A stretch of DNA of 64,000 nt from Strongylocentrotus purpuratus (taxonomy: Eukaryota; Echinodermata; Echinoidea; Camarodonta; Strongylocentrotidae). The DNA is taken from positions 47,665,274-47,729,273 of the forward strand of contig NW_022145606.1 in the NCBI RefSeq assembly GCF_000002235.5, read 5' to 3'. The notes under the pieces were generated by a model. The model was given only the letters and a program-made list of their open reading frames with translations. It ran no database searches and was not told the DNA's origin. Shown here one piece after another: positions 45,019 through 58,275 of the stretch. The translations under genes and the position numbers were made by a program. Each line of letters starts with the position of its first letter. Position 1 is the first letter of the stretch.

Positions 45019-46270
45019 CTTAAAGGGAAAATGAAACAATCATGATTGTTATAGCACACAATTAGGTTAGTAGAAATGAAAGGGAAAAAAAATCTATTAC
45101 ACCAACCATGGATAAATCACGGCCGGGAGCATTATAGTTTTGTGTTATCGGGCGAGGGCCGGGGCGTAGCGACCAAGCGAGATTTTGCAATGTTGAATGC
45201 TGAAATTATGCATTCTAGAAAATCCCTTAGCCCAATATGTACGTTCTTTCCGCTATATTTCTTTCTAGCTATACTTCTAAATTTCCTGGGTGACGTGCCC
45301 CCCTATCGGGCCCATGATTGCCGCTCCTGTCTATGATTACTACCAACATGAGTTCAAATACAAGCACAAGCGAGTTGGTATGAGCTGAATCCAAATGAAG
45401 GGCAAAATAAGAGTTGTGAAGCGGCCCTATCGTTAATTTAAAATTTGACTGTTGAGTATATATTAAACTTCTTTTTAAAAGACATACAAAATATTGTGCC
45501 CTTTTCAAATTTCTCACTAAAGAGTGATGACCGCAGGGGCTGTTTTAAAGTTTAACTTTGAATCCGCGGCTCGAGATTTTATGTGGCCGGCCCGGCCCCC
45601 CTCTATTCAATAACGTTTGCCAAGCCTTCTGGAATGACCCCAAATCTCCCGATTACAGTTTTCCCTTATTCGTCGTTACTGTCACTTAGCGCCATTTCCT
45701 TGTCTTTCCCCCTTTCTCACCGACTTTTCTTCCCCCCCCCCCACCACCCACTCAGTGTTATCTAGGGTACGCACATGTATGTTCCCTCTCTTTGAAAGCA
45801 CCCATCTACCTCCGGTGTGTAAAGTCAGTACGGGCCGTATTTTTGTGTATTAGGGGCCGGATTTTGTTGCGTGAAAAGTAACTCTCTATCGGAAATGTTG
45901 GGAACATAAATTCGGTCCCTCCGACCCCGGAGTGGGAGGGAGGGGCTTTCTTCTTTATCTTTTTTTCTCTTTTCTTTTCTCTTCTTTTTTCCTTTCTCTT
46001 CTCCTTTCTTTTCTCGTGCGTTACCGGTTATCATACTGAAATAAGGGATTCGAAAATATTCATTCAATAATAAAATTCATGCTGTATTTTTATTTGTGAG
46101 AATTGCTTTCTTTCTTTTCAGAATGATATAAGTATGGTTTATGCATTCATGTATTCTGAATATATCATAATACATGTTGTCCTCTCCTACAGGATGAAAG
46201 AGAGGGGTATATGATTCATCCCATTTCTCACATTGTTTGAGTTCCAGTGATGACTACACACTACCGGTGA
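45019..46270. other. No gene recognised
   Basis: A GGCCGGCCCGGCCCCCC stretch at about 45583 and a C run at about 45733-45744 suggest another MITE remnant. 45955-46017 is pyrimidine-rich. Confidence 0.35.
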
Positions 46271-46278
46271 AGCTGTCA

Positions 46279-46674
46279 CAGTGGCGGTCCAGGGGGGGGG
46301 GCCCCCTTGAGAAAAATATCATGTAAAATCATGTGATTTTTACCTTTTTGGGGGGTTGGGTCCCCCCTGACGCTCAAGGGGGGGGGGGGGGGGGTGGTGC
46401 AAATTGAAATTTTTTTGAGGATCAAAAAAAAAAAATGTGCTCACTACCCCCCCCCCCCCCCCCCCCCCACTGAGCGAATTTTAGGCCGGCGCGTTTTTCA
46501 AATTTTCGGGAGCAAAAAAAAAAATTGTGCTCTGTACCCCCCCCCCCCCCCCCCCCCCCCCACTGAGCGACTTTTCGGCCGGCGCGATTTTCAAATTTTC
46601 GGGAGCAAAAAAAAAAAAAGTTGGGCCCCCTCCCCTAATTTTTTTGAGGATCAAAAAAAAAAAATGTGCTCACT

Positions 46675-46710
<36 letters not shown>

Positions 46711-46807
46711 ACTGAGCGACTTTTCGGCCGGCGCGATTTTCAAATTTTCGGGAGCAAAAAAAAAAAAGTTGGGCCCCCTCCCCTAAGAAATCCTGGATCC
46801 GCGCCTG
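46279..46807. mobile_element. hAT MITE with 8-bp target duplication
   Basis: AGCTGTCA is duplicated exactly at 46271-46278 and 46808-46815. The element starts CAGTGGCGGTCCAGG and ends CCTGGATCCGCGCCTG, the CAG...CTG inverted ends of hAT elements. Inside, a unit of about 100 bp (C run, ACTGAGCGACTTTTCGGCCG, TTTTCGGGAGC, A run) is repeated three times. C runs of about 20-31 bases make the open frames here artefacts. The same unit occurs at 50893-50970. Confidence 0.93.
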
Positions 46808-46815
46808 AGCTGTCA

Positions 46816-49800
46816 CGTACCGTGCCTTATACCTGACATACACCAATATGTTCGTTGAAGGACCTTATACATCATGTTTGACATTGGTTAACTACACGGT
46901 CAAGCAGATATACGTCATTATGTTCAGTCGAAAAAAGAACTCATCTGCACTGTCTTATGAATGAAAAAGTAGGTTTGGCTATGCACGCAATAACACATGC
47001 TTTTACACATATAATAAAGTGACCCCTGAAATTGTTTGTATATTTGTGGTGCTTTTGTTCATTATTTCACATTCATAAACTCTAGACAATTAAACATTGT
47101 CGTAAGGATCTGAATATGTTTTGCAAGGTCATTACATTTGTATTGGGCCCCTTGAAAAATATTACGCTAAAAACACTAAGATAGCAAGAAATATCAAAAT
47201 GTAATGATTAAGTACTCTTTTTTTCTTGCATCTTATGTTATTTTTAGTGACTATTCCTGTAAAGAAAAGAAAGACAAAAATTGTGTAGCAGTGGTAATAA
47301 TGAAAAGTTTTTTATGAACAATTTACATAGAGAGACTAATTGTTATATTAGCTAAGTGCAATATTTCAGTTGCTTTAACAACTTATTTAGTTTTTTGGCC
47401 AAGTAGGATACTCCTCGAACGGACAAAGTGTGTTTGGTGCCTGATATTATAGTTAATCATGTATATTACATTTGTGATCATTCATGGTATTCTCATATTT
47501 CCATAAAGTATGGAACTTGCTGCTAGTACTCCAAATCACTGTTACACTTTGAACAATTCAGCAATACTTATTGCCGTAATGATGTACATTAAATAATGAT
47601 TGCTAGTAATATTTGTAAAATAGATATATATTAACGCATGTATATTTAACATGAATCTATAGTAAATTAACGAACAATAAAATTATTGCGAGTTTTATGC
47701 TAATATCATCAAACTGTGTATTATTCATGTTTGGCAAGTACACACATTTTCGGAAGGCGTCTTCCTTCTCCATGTTAAAACAGACAGTATAATGGACAGT
47801 TTAATGAGCAGTACAAAAAAGTATGCGGAACAGTTTATATGTAATTGACATAGTTGTGATATCTTTATTGTTTATTGTGACGATAATATATAGTTTAGGA
47901 ATGCATACAAGTGTTATTTTTCGTTTTTTTTAAATAATGTGGATAACTGCGTTGTAAATAATGCGTCTGCATATTTTATCAAAAATACGAATACCCGCAA
48001 ATGATTAAATGTCTTTTTTTTTTAAATCCATGCCTTGTATGTGTTTAATTGGTTTGAGAGACGAATACAAGAAAGAATGATAACCTTTTTTTGCATGGAT
48101 ATGTAGCTGAAATCCACAATATAGGGGTAACTGTAGGGAATACAAGTCCAGCAGGTACATTTCCTCTCTTATCTTAAGGAGTGGAAATTAAAATGGATTG
48201 GATCTCCTTTATTGAATGAACTGATTTTATAACAAAAATTAATTGAATTTATACAAAAATAGAAACATGCAAAGTCAAAGAATAAAAATGTCTTTAAATC
48301 CACTTTTCTAGTAATTTTATTAGGATTAACTTTGTTTGAGAAAGGAAATCCTTGATCAAAATGGTGGAACCCATTCTCAAGAAAAATAATGCGTGGGATT
48401 GGATTTTGTCATAATAAGAATGGAATCAAGTCTAAAACAACGCTGTCCCTCATACGACTCATAACAAGCGACCCATTATATGTCATTGGTACCACATTTA
48501 GTCTCATCATCATTCGTTACTAGAGCATTATTCTACCCTAGAAGAGGAGGGGGGGGGGGAGTCATGGTTATATCATTCAGCGATGGTACTGAACGATACC
48601 TCTACTATGGTAACGCGAGTACCAGTATTTTATCTTGAACTGCCATAACATAAATATCTGTATGGGGATAATGGCACCTATCATAATTACAAACAACATC
48701 AAAATGATTACATGGGGCAATGCATCCCATAAATCAAGACGGCAGGTAATGAATGCACATGGGTCGACACTCCCACGGTTATTATTATCTACTGATAATC
48801 GGGTGCTTGATATAAACAATGTAGGCCTATTACAACCTATTACATACATGAATATATGGGTCTACACTATAACACTTGTATCATGTAAGGGGATTGCCAT
48901 ATAGATGAAGATAAAGTAGAATGCTTCATTTGTTATTCTCACAAATATAGTAAACAAAAGGTTACTCATTCAGTTTATTTTTGTATGCGGTGTAACCAAA
49001 AGAAAAAAGAAAAAAAAAAGTAAGGCTGGGAGCAAACGGTTCTCCAGTTTAACAGTGCTGGCTAAAGGATAAAAATGTTATGAAAACAAATGTGTACGCG
49101 TCTGAAAAGGGGAGAATGAAACAAATGCTGCACAGACATAAAGATACAATACAATGGGTTTTATTATAACTCTACGACAATTATAATTATATCTGTACTA
49201 AATGGAAAAATCGCGTACATCATATTCCAAACTTTCAAAACTCTTTCATTATTGGTTAAATATATTTTAAACTTTCGCCATTCAGATTGCCTTATTTTTC
49301 TACTGTCATACAAATGAGGATTGGATTCCCCTCCCCTTCCCTTGCCCATATTGGAGGGATGACGTAATAAAGTAAGTTTATCCAGAGTGTGATGGGGGGG
49401 GGGGGGGGCTTTCCAGTCCGTAGATACTATCTGCGCATGGATAGAAAATGATATTAGTTCCGAACGCGTAGAGATGACAACTGATATGTGGTCATGAAAA
49501 TTTGGTAATCTTTATTCATACATACAGGTCAGGATCCAAAAGCATACTGGGGAACGGAGTCGAAAAGGCGTGGGGGATTTAAGAAACTGATTATTCTGAA
49601 ATGTACAAAGGGGAACGTCTCACTGTTTAAAATATCTTTTGAAAGGATCAGAGTAATCTATAGATAGAGTGGTATATATTATTTCGTTTTGTGCTAGCCC
49701 TACAAAACAGTATTCGTCATACTCGGTCCAACTCGATCCGGGTTCACTACTCTGTCCTATAATCTACAGCACACAAGAAGGGATTGTTGTCGAGCGCCCT

Positions 49801-49958
49801 CATTGTTCCTCAATATAGAAAGATTACGCTCCGATTATATTTTCGTAAAGATATTTTCTTCTGTATTATTTCAAAGTTTTGAAGCTGTATACACCTAAAA
49901 ATGTTGCTTTTATTGTGTTCTGTAGACTGTGTTTGTCTGACCTTGGATTTGTAACAAT
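46816..49958. other. AT-rich DNA, no gene recognised
   Basis: G runs at about 48550-48559 and 49394-49408. No splice-bounded open frame or repeat that I can support in 3 kb. Confidence 0.3.
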
Positions 49959-49959
49959 G

Positions 49960-50680
49960 ATTTCCCGGCGATATTTCTGAGTTTGTCATTCGAATTCATT
50001 TAATTTGCATTTTAGTTAGCGCTTATCGACTTTGCCATGCCAATTATCATTCAAGTTTCCCGCTTTTTTATTTGGTCGAAGATTTTCATAGATCTGTCAT
50101 TTATTAGTTTATCTGATGAACTAAAACTCAAATTAGGTATGTTAGGGAGAGAAGATCGATGTTCCATAATGAAATTATGATGAAATTATGATAAATTTAT
50201 GGTGAAACACAAGACAAACAAGATCCTTATATTAAAACATATTGAGACCATCGAGTCCGTAGTCGTTTTGTTTTGTCTCAACAACTAAACTTAAATGCTG
50301 ATGAATATCAGATGAATCGAATAAGTATAAGTGTATAAATACAAGAAAATAAAATATGATAAAATGCACATGACAAAAACAATCTTAAAGAAAAAGAATG
50401 AGCTATACAAAGTGTGTAATACATGAGAAATATAAATTGACCGTCAATTTAAGTGCAAAAAGGGCTTATTTGAATGCTTCAAATGATGCTAGAAGTACAC
50501 CGTCGCGATGTCAGAAAATCGTGTTGCGCCAAATCGAATGACTTCAAAGCGAAAGAAGCACATTGGGAATTGATTTTATTGAAACATAATATATTCTAAC
50601 GAAAACTTCATAGATTTGAAAACTAAAAGAAGGTACATTAACCCCATTTTAATGAAAAACTCGCGAATTGGACGGGAAAT
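49960..50680. mobile_element. TIR element copy B (uninterrupted)
   Basis: The left end ATTTCCCGGCGATATTTCTG and the right end ...CTCGCGAATTGGACGGGAAAT are inverted and match copy A at 21241-23151. Where copy A holds the foldback block, this copy reads straight through from ATTGACCGTCAATTTAAGTGC to the TTTGAATGC block. It is non-coding. Confidence 0.82.
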
Positions 50681-50749
50681 ACTATAGTTAATCTAAGGAA
50701 ATAGAATTAGTTTTAAAATATGTCTTACAATAAATAAGCAAAAGATAAG

Positions 50750-51125
50750 GATGATAAGGATGATGGTACTCGTGGGGCATGTGCCCCCTGGCCCCCAAAA
50801 AGTGTTGAAATCAGCTCCAAATTCGCCCTAAATGTACTGGCAAACAGGGACGTGCCCCCCGGCCCCAACAATTAAAAATAAAATAAAAATTGCACCCCCC
50901 CCCCCCCACTAAGCGAACTTGCGGCCGACGCGATTTTCAAATATTCGGGAGCAAAAAAAAAAAAAAGTGCTCTTACTCCCCCCCCCCCCCCCCCCAGCCC
51001 CCTCCCCGCTTATTCAGCGGCTGGCTGAGTCGTTGCTTTTTTTTTGGGGGGGGACCAAACATAAATTTAAAAAATGTGCTGTTATCCCCCCCCCCCCCCC
51101 CGGGAAGAAATTCCTGGATCCGCCC
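50750..51125. mobile_element. hAT-like G/C-run MITE remnant
   Basis: It contains the unit ACTAAGCGAACTTGCGGCCG with TTCGGGAGC and an A run, as in 46279-46807. C runs lie at about 50896, 50978 and 51087, and the right end is CCTGGATCCGCCCATTG. A matching left end is not visible. Confidence 0.6.
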
Positions 51126-52141
51126 ATTGATACATAAGCGTTTGACTACATCACTAACCCACTACTTGTAATGGCCAAATTAAACAGATTGAATCTTTGT
51201 GCAGCACAAAACGTACGACTAGGGTCTGTACATCAGACTATTAATTAGTTGATTTGCAATCGATTCGACAACTAACGGTCGTTATTTTCCCACTAAAAGC
51301 CATATTCAAGCCCTTTCGTTTTGAGGGAAGTTCTAGATTAGTATTGTAATTTCAAATGCCGTTGGAATTTAGCCTTTTCCTTTTTTTCCTGCACATGGGA
51401 CATGGTACCTTTAATGGTCTCGATAACCTTGGATTCTGTTTGAATGACCTAAGTTACTCGGTGAAGATTATGTGATAGTATAAACGCTAAAGTTGTCACA
51501 ATAATGGGATAATCAAAGAATTACATGTTAAAATGTAAATGTATAGTATGCAATCGTAGCGCGATCAGATAGGCACATTTAAGCGAGTCACATAATGTTG
51601 CCCAAAAGAAACACCATATATGCAAGCCAATATTTTTGAAAATATTTGAGGGATATTTTGTTTTCTGTTTTATCACTTGTAATGTAGGGCATCGATACTT
51701 GTCTTTGTCTAGCACAGTCGAAACAGAAATTATGAGCCTTTATTTAAGATGACACAGTGTGCATTTGTCACTACACATCGACGCAAGAAATGATTTGCAA
51801 ATGAAATAGATATCATGGTTTTGTATGTTCTTTCGTTTCTGATCTATATATTGCGAGGTAACATGTTTTCCACTCAACCAGACCAAGCAAATGAAAAACA
51901 GCGATACAATGTTATGTGATAATTATTACGATTTCCATGCACATTTTTAGTATTCTTACTACACCAAAACTTACATGAATATGTCTTGTATACACCTATA
52001 CGTAATTGAGCAAATACATATTGCATGATATATGCATTTACACTTGTTAAATTCGCAATTTGGCTTCTTGCACAGAACAATAATAAAAAAAAAAGAATAT
52101 TCCCAGAGTATTATATAGTCACATTGATCTGAGTGTTTTGG
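51126..52141. other. No feature seen
   Basis: AT-rich DNA without recognisable coding or repeats. Confidence 0.3.
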
Positions 52142-52345
52142 AAAAGTGGTGTTAAGATAGATACAAATGAAATATATAATCCCTGAGTTACACATATATA
52201 TTCTAATGAATCTTGAGGATCTGTCAATCAATTGTTTGATCAGTCTTAGAGAAGTGGTGTTAAGACAGATACAAATGAAATGTATAATCCCTGAGTTACA
52301 AATAGTTGAATGAATCTTGAGTATATGTCAATCAATTGTCAATCG
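52142..52345. repeat. Two tandem units of about 108 bp
   Basis: AAGTGGTGTTAAGA.AGATAC and ATAATCCCTGAGTTACA, ending GTCAATCAATTGT, occur at 52147 and again at 52254. Confidence 0.85.
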
Positions 52346-52477
52346 ATTTATTTTAATAGATACAAGTTGTAATATGTTTATCCTATACCCTCTTAATGTA
52401 TAAGAGTGATATCTCACTTTGTAAGGTGTCTTATTAGGATCACTCCTCTCAAAAGAGTTATAAGTTCACTACTTTTG

Positions 52478-53663
52478 ATTGGATTAAACTCTAATTAGAG
52501 TGAATTATTTTCTAAATGAAATGAAATAATCTAAGCGGAGTGGATTAAACTTTTTAATTTGAGTGGATTTAACTCTGATTGAAGTGGATTCAAATCTAAT
52601 TTGGAGTAAAATTCTCTACTTGGAGTGGATTAAATCTAATCTAAGTGGATTAAAATGTAATTGGAGTGGAATTCTCTACTTGGAGTGGATTAATATTCAA
52701 TTGGATTGGATTAAAACTTATTTGAGTGGAATAATCCGAGCCGAGGGGATCAAGCTCTAATTGGAGCAGATTAATATTCGATTGGAATGGAGTAACCTCC
52801 ATAGGAAGTGATCCTAAATGATCACTAAAAAGTGGATTTTGCTTCTGTGCTTAAGAGAGCTTAGTACATATACCATTTCATATAGATATAATGTCTGTTC
52901 AGAGCCAGAAGGACGCTCACTTAAAGCTATGGTCACAAATCAGAGCAGCGACCGACCGATCAGTAGCCTGCTCGGTCGCTGCTGGAATTAGGCATCACCC
53001 AGCGATTAGCTAGGTCGGTGCCCGGGAGGCGACCGCCCAGGCACCGAGCGTATTTTAGGCGGCGAGTGAAAAGTGAGCAGGCGCCGCCCAAATTTTAGCT
53101 CCGCGCTAAAACTTCAGCAGCGACCGAGCGATGCCCTAAAAACGAGCGGTGCCTGGGCGGCCGCCGCTCGGTAGCCGGCCAGCCGCCGGGCAGAATTGGT
53201 TAAAAACTCGCCGCTTGATTGGATTAAACTCTAAATAGAGTGAATTATTTTCTAAATGAAATGAAATGATCTAAGCGGAGTGGATTAAACTTTTTAATTT
53301 GAGTGGATTTAACTCTGATTGAAGTGGATTCAAATCTAATTTGGAGTAAAATTCTCTACTTGGAGTGGATTAAATCTAATCTAAGTGGATTAAAATGTAA
53401 TTGGAGTGGAATTCTCTACTTGGAGTGGATTAATATTCAATTGGATTGGATTAAAACTTATTTGAGTGGAATAATCCGAGCCGAGGGGATCAAGCTCTAA
53501 TTGGAGTAGATTAATATTCGATTGGAATGGAGTAACCTCCATAGGAAGTGATCCTAAATGATCACTAAAAAGTGGATTTTGCTTCTGTGCTTAAGAGAGC
53601 TTAGTACATGTACCATTTCATATAGACATAATGTCTGTTCGGAGCTAGAAGGACGCTCACTCT
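52478..53663. repeat. 445-bp near-identical direct repeats around a GC-rich island
   Basis: 52478-52922 and 53214-53663 differ at only a handful of positions. Each is a degenerate minisatellite of about 21 bp (GAGTGGATTAAACTCTAATT). The 21-bp period explains the identical 65-codon plus-strand frames at 52563 and 53303; I do not take them as genes. The 291 bp in between is GC-rich and palindromic. The unit duplicated is therefore about 740 bp, present one and a half times. Confidence 0.9.
52923..53213. repeat. GC-rich palindromic island
   Basis: A perfect hairpin GCAGCGACCGA...TCGGTCGCTGC lies near its left end. GACCGCCCAGGCACCGAGCG on the left pairs with CGAGCGGTGCCTGGGCGG on the right. The composition contrasts sharply with the AT-rich surroundings. 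It is likely a small foldback element or MITE of unknown class. Confidence 0.7.
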
Positions 53664-56600
53664 GTGTTAGAGCCAATGGGGAACTGCTTGCACGGCTCCT
53701 AACAGACGTTATAATGATGCATTACGAAGAAGGGTTTTTTGAGGTAATTATAATCTTATTTGTAATTGGATTTTCGTTCTTTGGTTAGAAAAAATGTGAT
53801 CCAAGTGCTAGATGTAAAATGAATAATACTGTAAAGAAATGCATGTTAAACTGTGAAAATTAGTACGATGTTATTTTTAGTATTAATGCTGTGCATTACT
53901 TTGGCTTTGACGGGAGTGAAAGAGGGCGAGAGAGAGAGAGAGAGAGTGAACAAATGAAAGTAAATATGTTGAAAACTGTGAATATGATGTATAAAGTCAT
54001 CATGCGTAGAACAATTAAAGTGAGATATTTTACAGAAAAACAGTAAACCAGTGAATTTCTTGTGTTTTATTTTGTGTATAAGTAGCGATTTAACTGACTT
54101 TGTAGCGAATTCCCCTGTTTATTTTCCCCGATTTGCTCATGACATATTTGTATCTCGTTCTCTTGCTACGGCATGTTTTGTCTCTCTTCCAATCTATCCA
54201 TCATCCCTCTCTCTCTCTCTCTTTCTTTCTTTCTTCCTCTCTTTCCTCTCTCTTTCCCTCTCACCCTCCTAGAAATTTAGTTAATGTATGTTTTTTTTTC
54301 AGTCTCACGGAATAATAATATGAAAAGGGGAAATACTAAAGCCATCCGAAGATGATCTTTTTTTTAATAAGCGTCATGAATGACGTCATCACTTTCCGTT
54401 TGGCAGCGTGTGGATTCAGAATCTGATTTTATTTTTTATTTTTTAAAAATTGTTTTTCTTCGGTCAAACTGCTCATAGATAGGCCTAATACAAATTAAAA
54501 TGAAACACATAAATACATGAGTATAATAGTACGAAATTATGATAAATAAACTATTAGTAGGAACCAAAATTATGGATAAAAAACAAAGTAAAAAAGGCAG
54601 GTTACTATATCATCCTAATTCTAGCACATTTCACTTTTTGCGAAATCTATGCATGGATCTATCCTTATAAAAAATATATTTTTATGTCAGGTACATTTGG
54701 TTTAATTCAATAAGAAATATATTAAAAGAAGGGAGTATCTCAAGAGATCTGCATAAATATAATATTTTCTTTGCAATGATATTAATTGATTTTGTCTGTG
54801 TGTGTGTGTGGGGTGGGGTGGTGTTCTTCTCCAAAATGTCCGCCTACCCACCCTGGATCATCGACGCTATGATTTATCTGTTTGGGAATAGGATGAATTG
54901 CAGTTACAAAGCGCTTTATACAGTTTACCTCACTAGCCCATCAATTTACAATATAAAACAGGTTATATATACAAAGTACACAGGGGCGCATCCAAACTTT
55001 CGGGGGCTTTTAAGTATATGAGAATATTATGGGTAAGAAATCCCGTCTGATCTCCCACTTTCAACACACATTCAGAGACTAGGCTTTAATCCCTCAACCA
55101 CTCCCCGATAGATTGTTTTCCCCTTCAGATAAGCAAATCATTCTTTGTTTCAATTATCGTTTATGTCTAAAGGTTTTTGGTGATGAACATAATTTGAAAT
55201 CATAAAACCGGGACCTCCTTAAAATCTGAAAACTTTCAAATTTCTTGGACTCGAATCTTTTAATTTTGTTTATTGCTTTTGTGTTTTATGACTAATATTT
55301 AATTTAACGAAACGTAGTAGGTAATATGTTTTATGTTATACGTATGTTATAAGCATTACACTAGAAATGCAATCGTGTCACGACGATATGCGTGCAATTA
55401 TGCCTGTGTTTCTACGTGACAAATGAAAGAGCTTCTCTCGGACTATCCAGAGCAATTGGTAAGAAGTGTAGCTTCTGTTATGGTGGAGAAAGGGAAAGCG
55501 GGAGAAAGGCCACCAAAACGGCCCGAAACGGACAAAATGGCTCATGGACGGTCACGCATGAGTGTTTCTAGAGAAGGAAGATTTCAGTGACCTTGATGGG
55601 ATGCTATGTTTGAAGGGATCTATAAAGTTCTCGCAAGCAGTGCGTGCAAAACCTATGTGATTTGGTGCATGAGGAACACGTGGTGACGCGTGCTGTGGCA
55701 CAAACAGCCGTCTATCTAACACAATCATACACACTATAAAATGGCGTCTAATATGGCCCTCTTGACAAATTTCAAAAATCCGGCTTCAAGGTGCACTGCG
55801 TATTGCAACTCACATTGTCAAAAGGATGAGAAGAAGCCGAAAAGCAGTCTGAAAAATGACGTTATAGCCGATATAATACGTGTCATAATCGGCGAAAACT
55901 CGGCGGAATTCGTATAGTGACCTTGTTCAAATGCGATTTACTTAAAATATTTTGTGTGACATATAACATATTTGGTATCATTCGAAAGGGCACTTCATTG
56001 CAGTCAGTTTGACACCATTGTTATCTGCGGGCTGTTACGAAAGGTATATTTAAATCATCATTTTGGGTGATAACTTTGCGCTGACGTCATCAAATGTTAC
56101 TAAAAGTAGGAAACAGTATTCTGTTATCACGTTTATGAATACAATTGTGTCTGCCAAATTTATTTGACGTAGGTATAAAGATCGCCATCTGAGAGAAAGT
56201 TGAAGTTATTTTGCACTTTTCGTGAAAACTGCATATTGAGAGGGCAATTTTCTCAAGGTCGGTCAGCGTTAGGGTATACATTTTTTGTTTTGCTGCAAGG
56301 GCCTATATTAAAGTATCTAAATCCGAAAAAGGGAACAATAATGATACTCTAAATCCTCTCTTAGCGGCTACCTCTCCAGAAAGGCAAGCTGGTTACAATG
56401 TCTAGTTTTTATATTTCCTTTGGATGGCAATAATTTGTGAAAACACGTGGGCTTCACCAAGTTAATTTTCAAACGAATAACATTTCACCTACATCTGCCA
56501 GCTAAAGGTTCATCCCATTTAGTGCTAGCCGTTCGTTAGCCAGAGATAAATAAACACATAAAAAACCTCTGGTAATAAACTCAATACGATTTAGGACTAA

Positions 56601-57601
56601 TATCAACATCATTAACGAATAAGACAAATACCATTAAAAATTGTGTTTGTGCAGATCTGTACGTTTTCAACCAACTTCACTGGCGATGGTCAGATCCCGA
56701 CAAGCGATAAGAGCGCGGCAGGGACAAGGTAAAAGTGCCCCCTCCAAATAAAGGAGGCATACACATATCATAATTGGAAGGGTAACTGGGGTTAATATTT
56801 TTATTTAAGGTTTTTTATATTTCATTTTAAGATGTATCGCGTCTCTCTCCCTTCCTCTCCATCTAATAAATGAAAACGGACACGTTTTTAGGATAAATAA
56901 GAGGCTATTTAATATTGGAAGATATTTTTTGTATTCGACGAGATGTTACAATATATCTTCGTTTCTTTAGTATACTAAATAATGCAAAAATGATGCATAA
57001 ATCAATGTAAAATGATTAATTTTCATTACCTGTCATTAATGTACAAACCAGCAATATATTGATCCGCCATACATTCTTTGATCAATAATTTTTATTTGAA
57101 CATTGAATATACACTGCATGTTCCATGATTGCTCGATCATACATTAAGATGCATACATATTTTGTATCTGTTTTAATGCCCACCACATTAAGCAGTGAGT
57201 TTAATACTAAATACTTATGATCTGTTAATAGCGTATGTTCTCTTTTCAAAATGAATAATATAATTATTACAAAATATAATATGACTACGTTACGTGTCAG
57301 TCGAGGGATTATTGGCACTGGATAAACACTGCGTTTTACATTGATCAAACATTAAGATGCAAACATGCGCAGGAGATGAATTGCCCATGCCGCAGCGCCC
57401 CTCATCGTTTAATAATCACCCCCATCTCTCCTCCTTGCCCCTGGTGAACAAAATAATTATGTCATGCGGTCAATTTATGATTCTCGTTCAAATAGTCAAT
57501 CAAATATGGAAATAATGATCATATGATTAAAGTAATCGATCTTTGCTGCTATATTGCAAGCAATTTAGCATACTCATATACCGTTAAATAGTAATTTGAT
57601 T
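53664..57601. other. AT-rich DNA with microsatellites, no gene recognised
   Basis: (AG)n at about 53928-53947, (CT/TTTC)n at about 54208-54268 and (TG)n at about 54795-54811. A hAT-like end CAGGGGCGCATCC lies at about 54982 without a partner. 55440-55900 is richer in CG but without a convincing frame. Confidence 0.35.
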
Positions 57602-57925
57602 AGAATTTGTAAACACTTTACGCCCCGTTATAGGAGTGAAGAGGCATGCTATTAAAATAGATAATAACAAATAAACCAAATGTCTTCAATTCAGGGAGTC
57701 CCAAAAGGCACTCACGTATTACAAAATAGTGTTTGGATAAGAATTGGTAAACATTCTCAATCAGAATAAAGAAAGATAAGGCTTAAACAATGTTAGATAA
57801 TAATAATTATAAAAAAACACTCATTAAAACAAAAATACCTACCATAACATGATATTTCGATCATGATTGGTAAACACTTCAAGCACCAATATAGGAATGG
57901 GAAGACGCTTTGCAAAAATATACGG
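57602..57925. repeat. Three degenerate tandem units of about 131 bp
   Basis: GATnAnnATTGGTAAACA recurs near 57602, 57735 and 57866. The first and third also share TATAGGAnTGnGAAGACGC-like text. Confidence 0.65.
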
Positions 57926-58093
57926 ACGAAAAATTAACAAATCCTAGTTCTTCTCAACGCTGTTGCATTATTAGTATAATAGGATAGATATAAATACATT
58001 TCAATGCAAACTTATGAATAAATATGATTTTCCTCATAGTACACGCATGATATTTATTATATTGAAACAATTCAATATATATAATAGACAATA

Positions 58094-58128
<35 letters not shown>

Positions 58129-58275
58129 GGGAATCCGTTCTCTGTCTGCCTTTGTGCAATAATTACCTCGACTTCCTGGGTAGTATTTGTAGCAGTAGTA
58201 TGAGTACATGTACTTGTATTAGAAGTAGTTGTAATAGTAGTTGTAGTAGTAGTAGTAGCAGTAGTAGCAATGTCA
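58094..58275. repeat. Microsatellites (TG)n/(AG)n and (GTA)n
   Basis: GTGTGTGTGTGAGAGAGAG at about 58094-58128, and (GTA/GTAGCA)n at about 58190-58272. Confidence 0.85.

Noticed and set aside
46394-46786. A 130-codon plus-strand frame rich in proline
   Set aside because: It is the translation of C runs inside the hAT MITE with an 8-bp target duplication.
52563-53500. Two identical 65-codon frames (MDLTLIEVDSNLIW...) suggesting a duplicated gene
   Set aside because: They fall in a 21-bp minisatellite within a recent 740-bp duplication; the identity reflects the duplication, not selection.
52478-53663. Direct 445-bp repeats read as terminal repeats of an LTR-type element
   Set aside because: No TG...CA ends, no primer-binding site, no protein coding between them, and the repeats are minisatellite. 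A tandem duplication explains them better.
54982-57435. CAGGGGCGC at 54982 and TTGCCCCTG at about 57434 as ends of one hAT element
   Set aside because: The flanking 8 bp do not match and the inner sequences are not inverted repeats beyond the first few bases.
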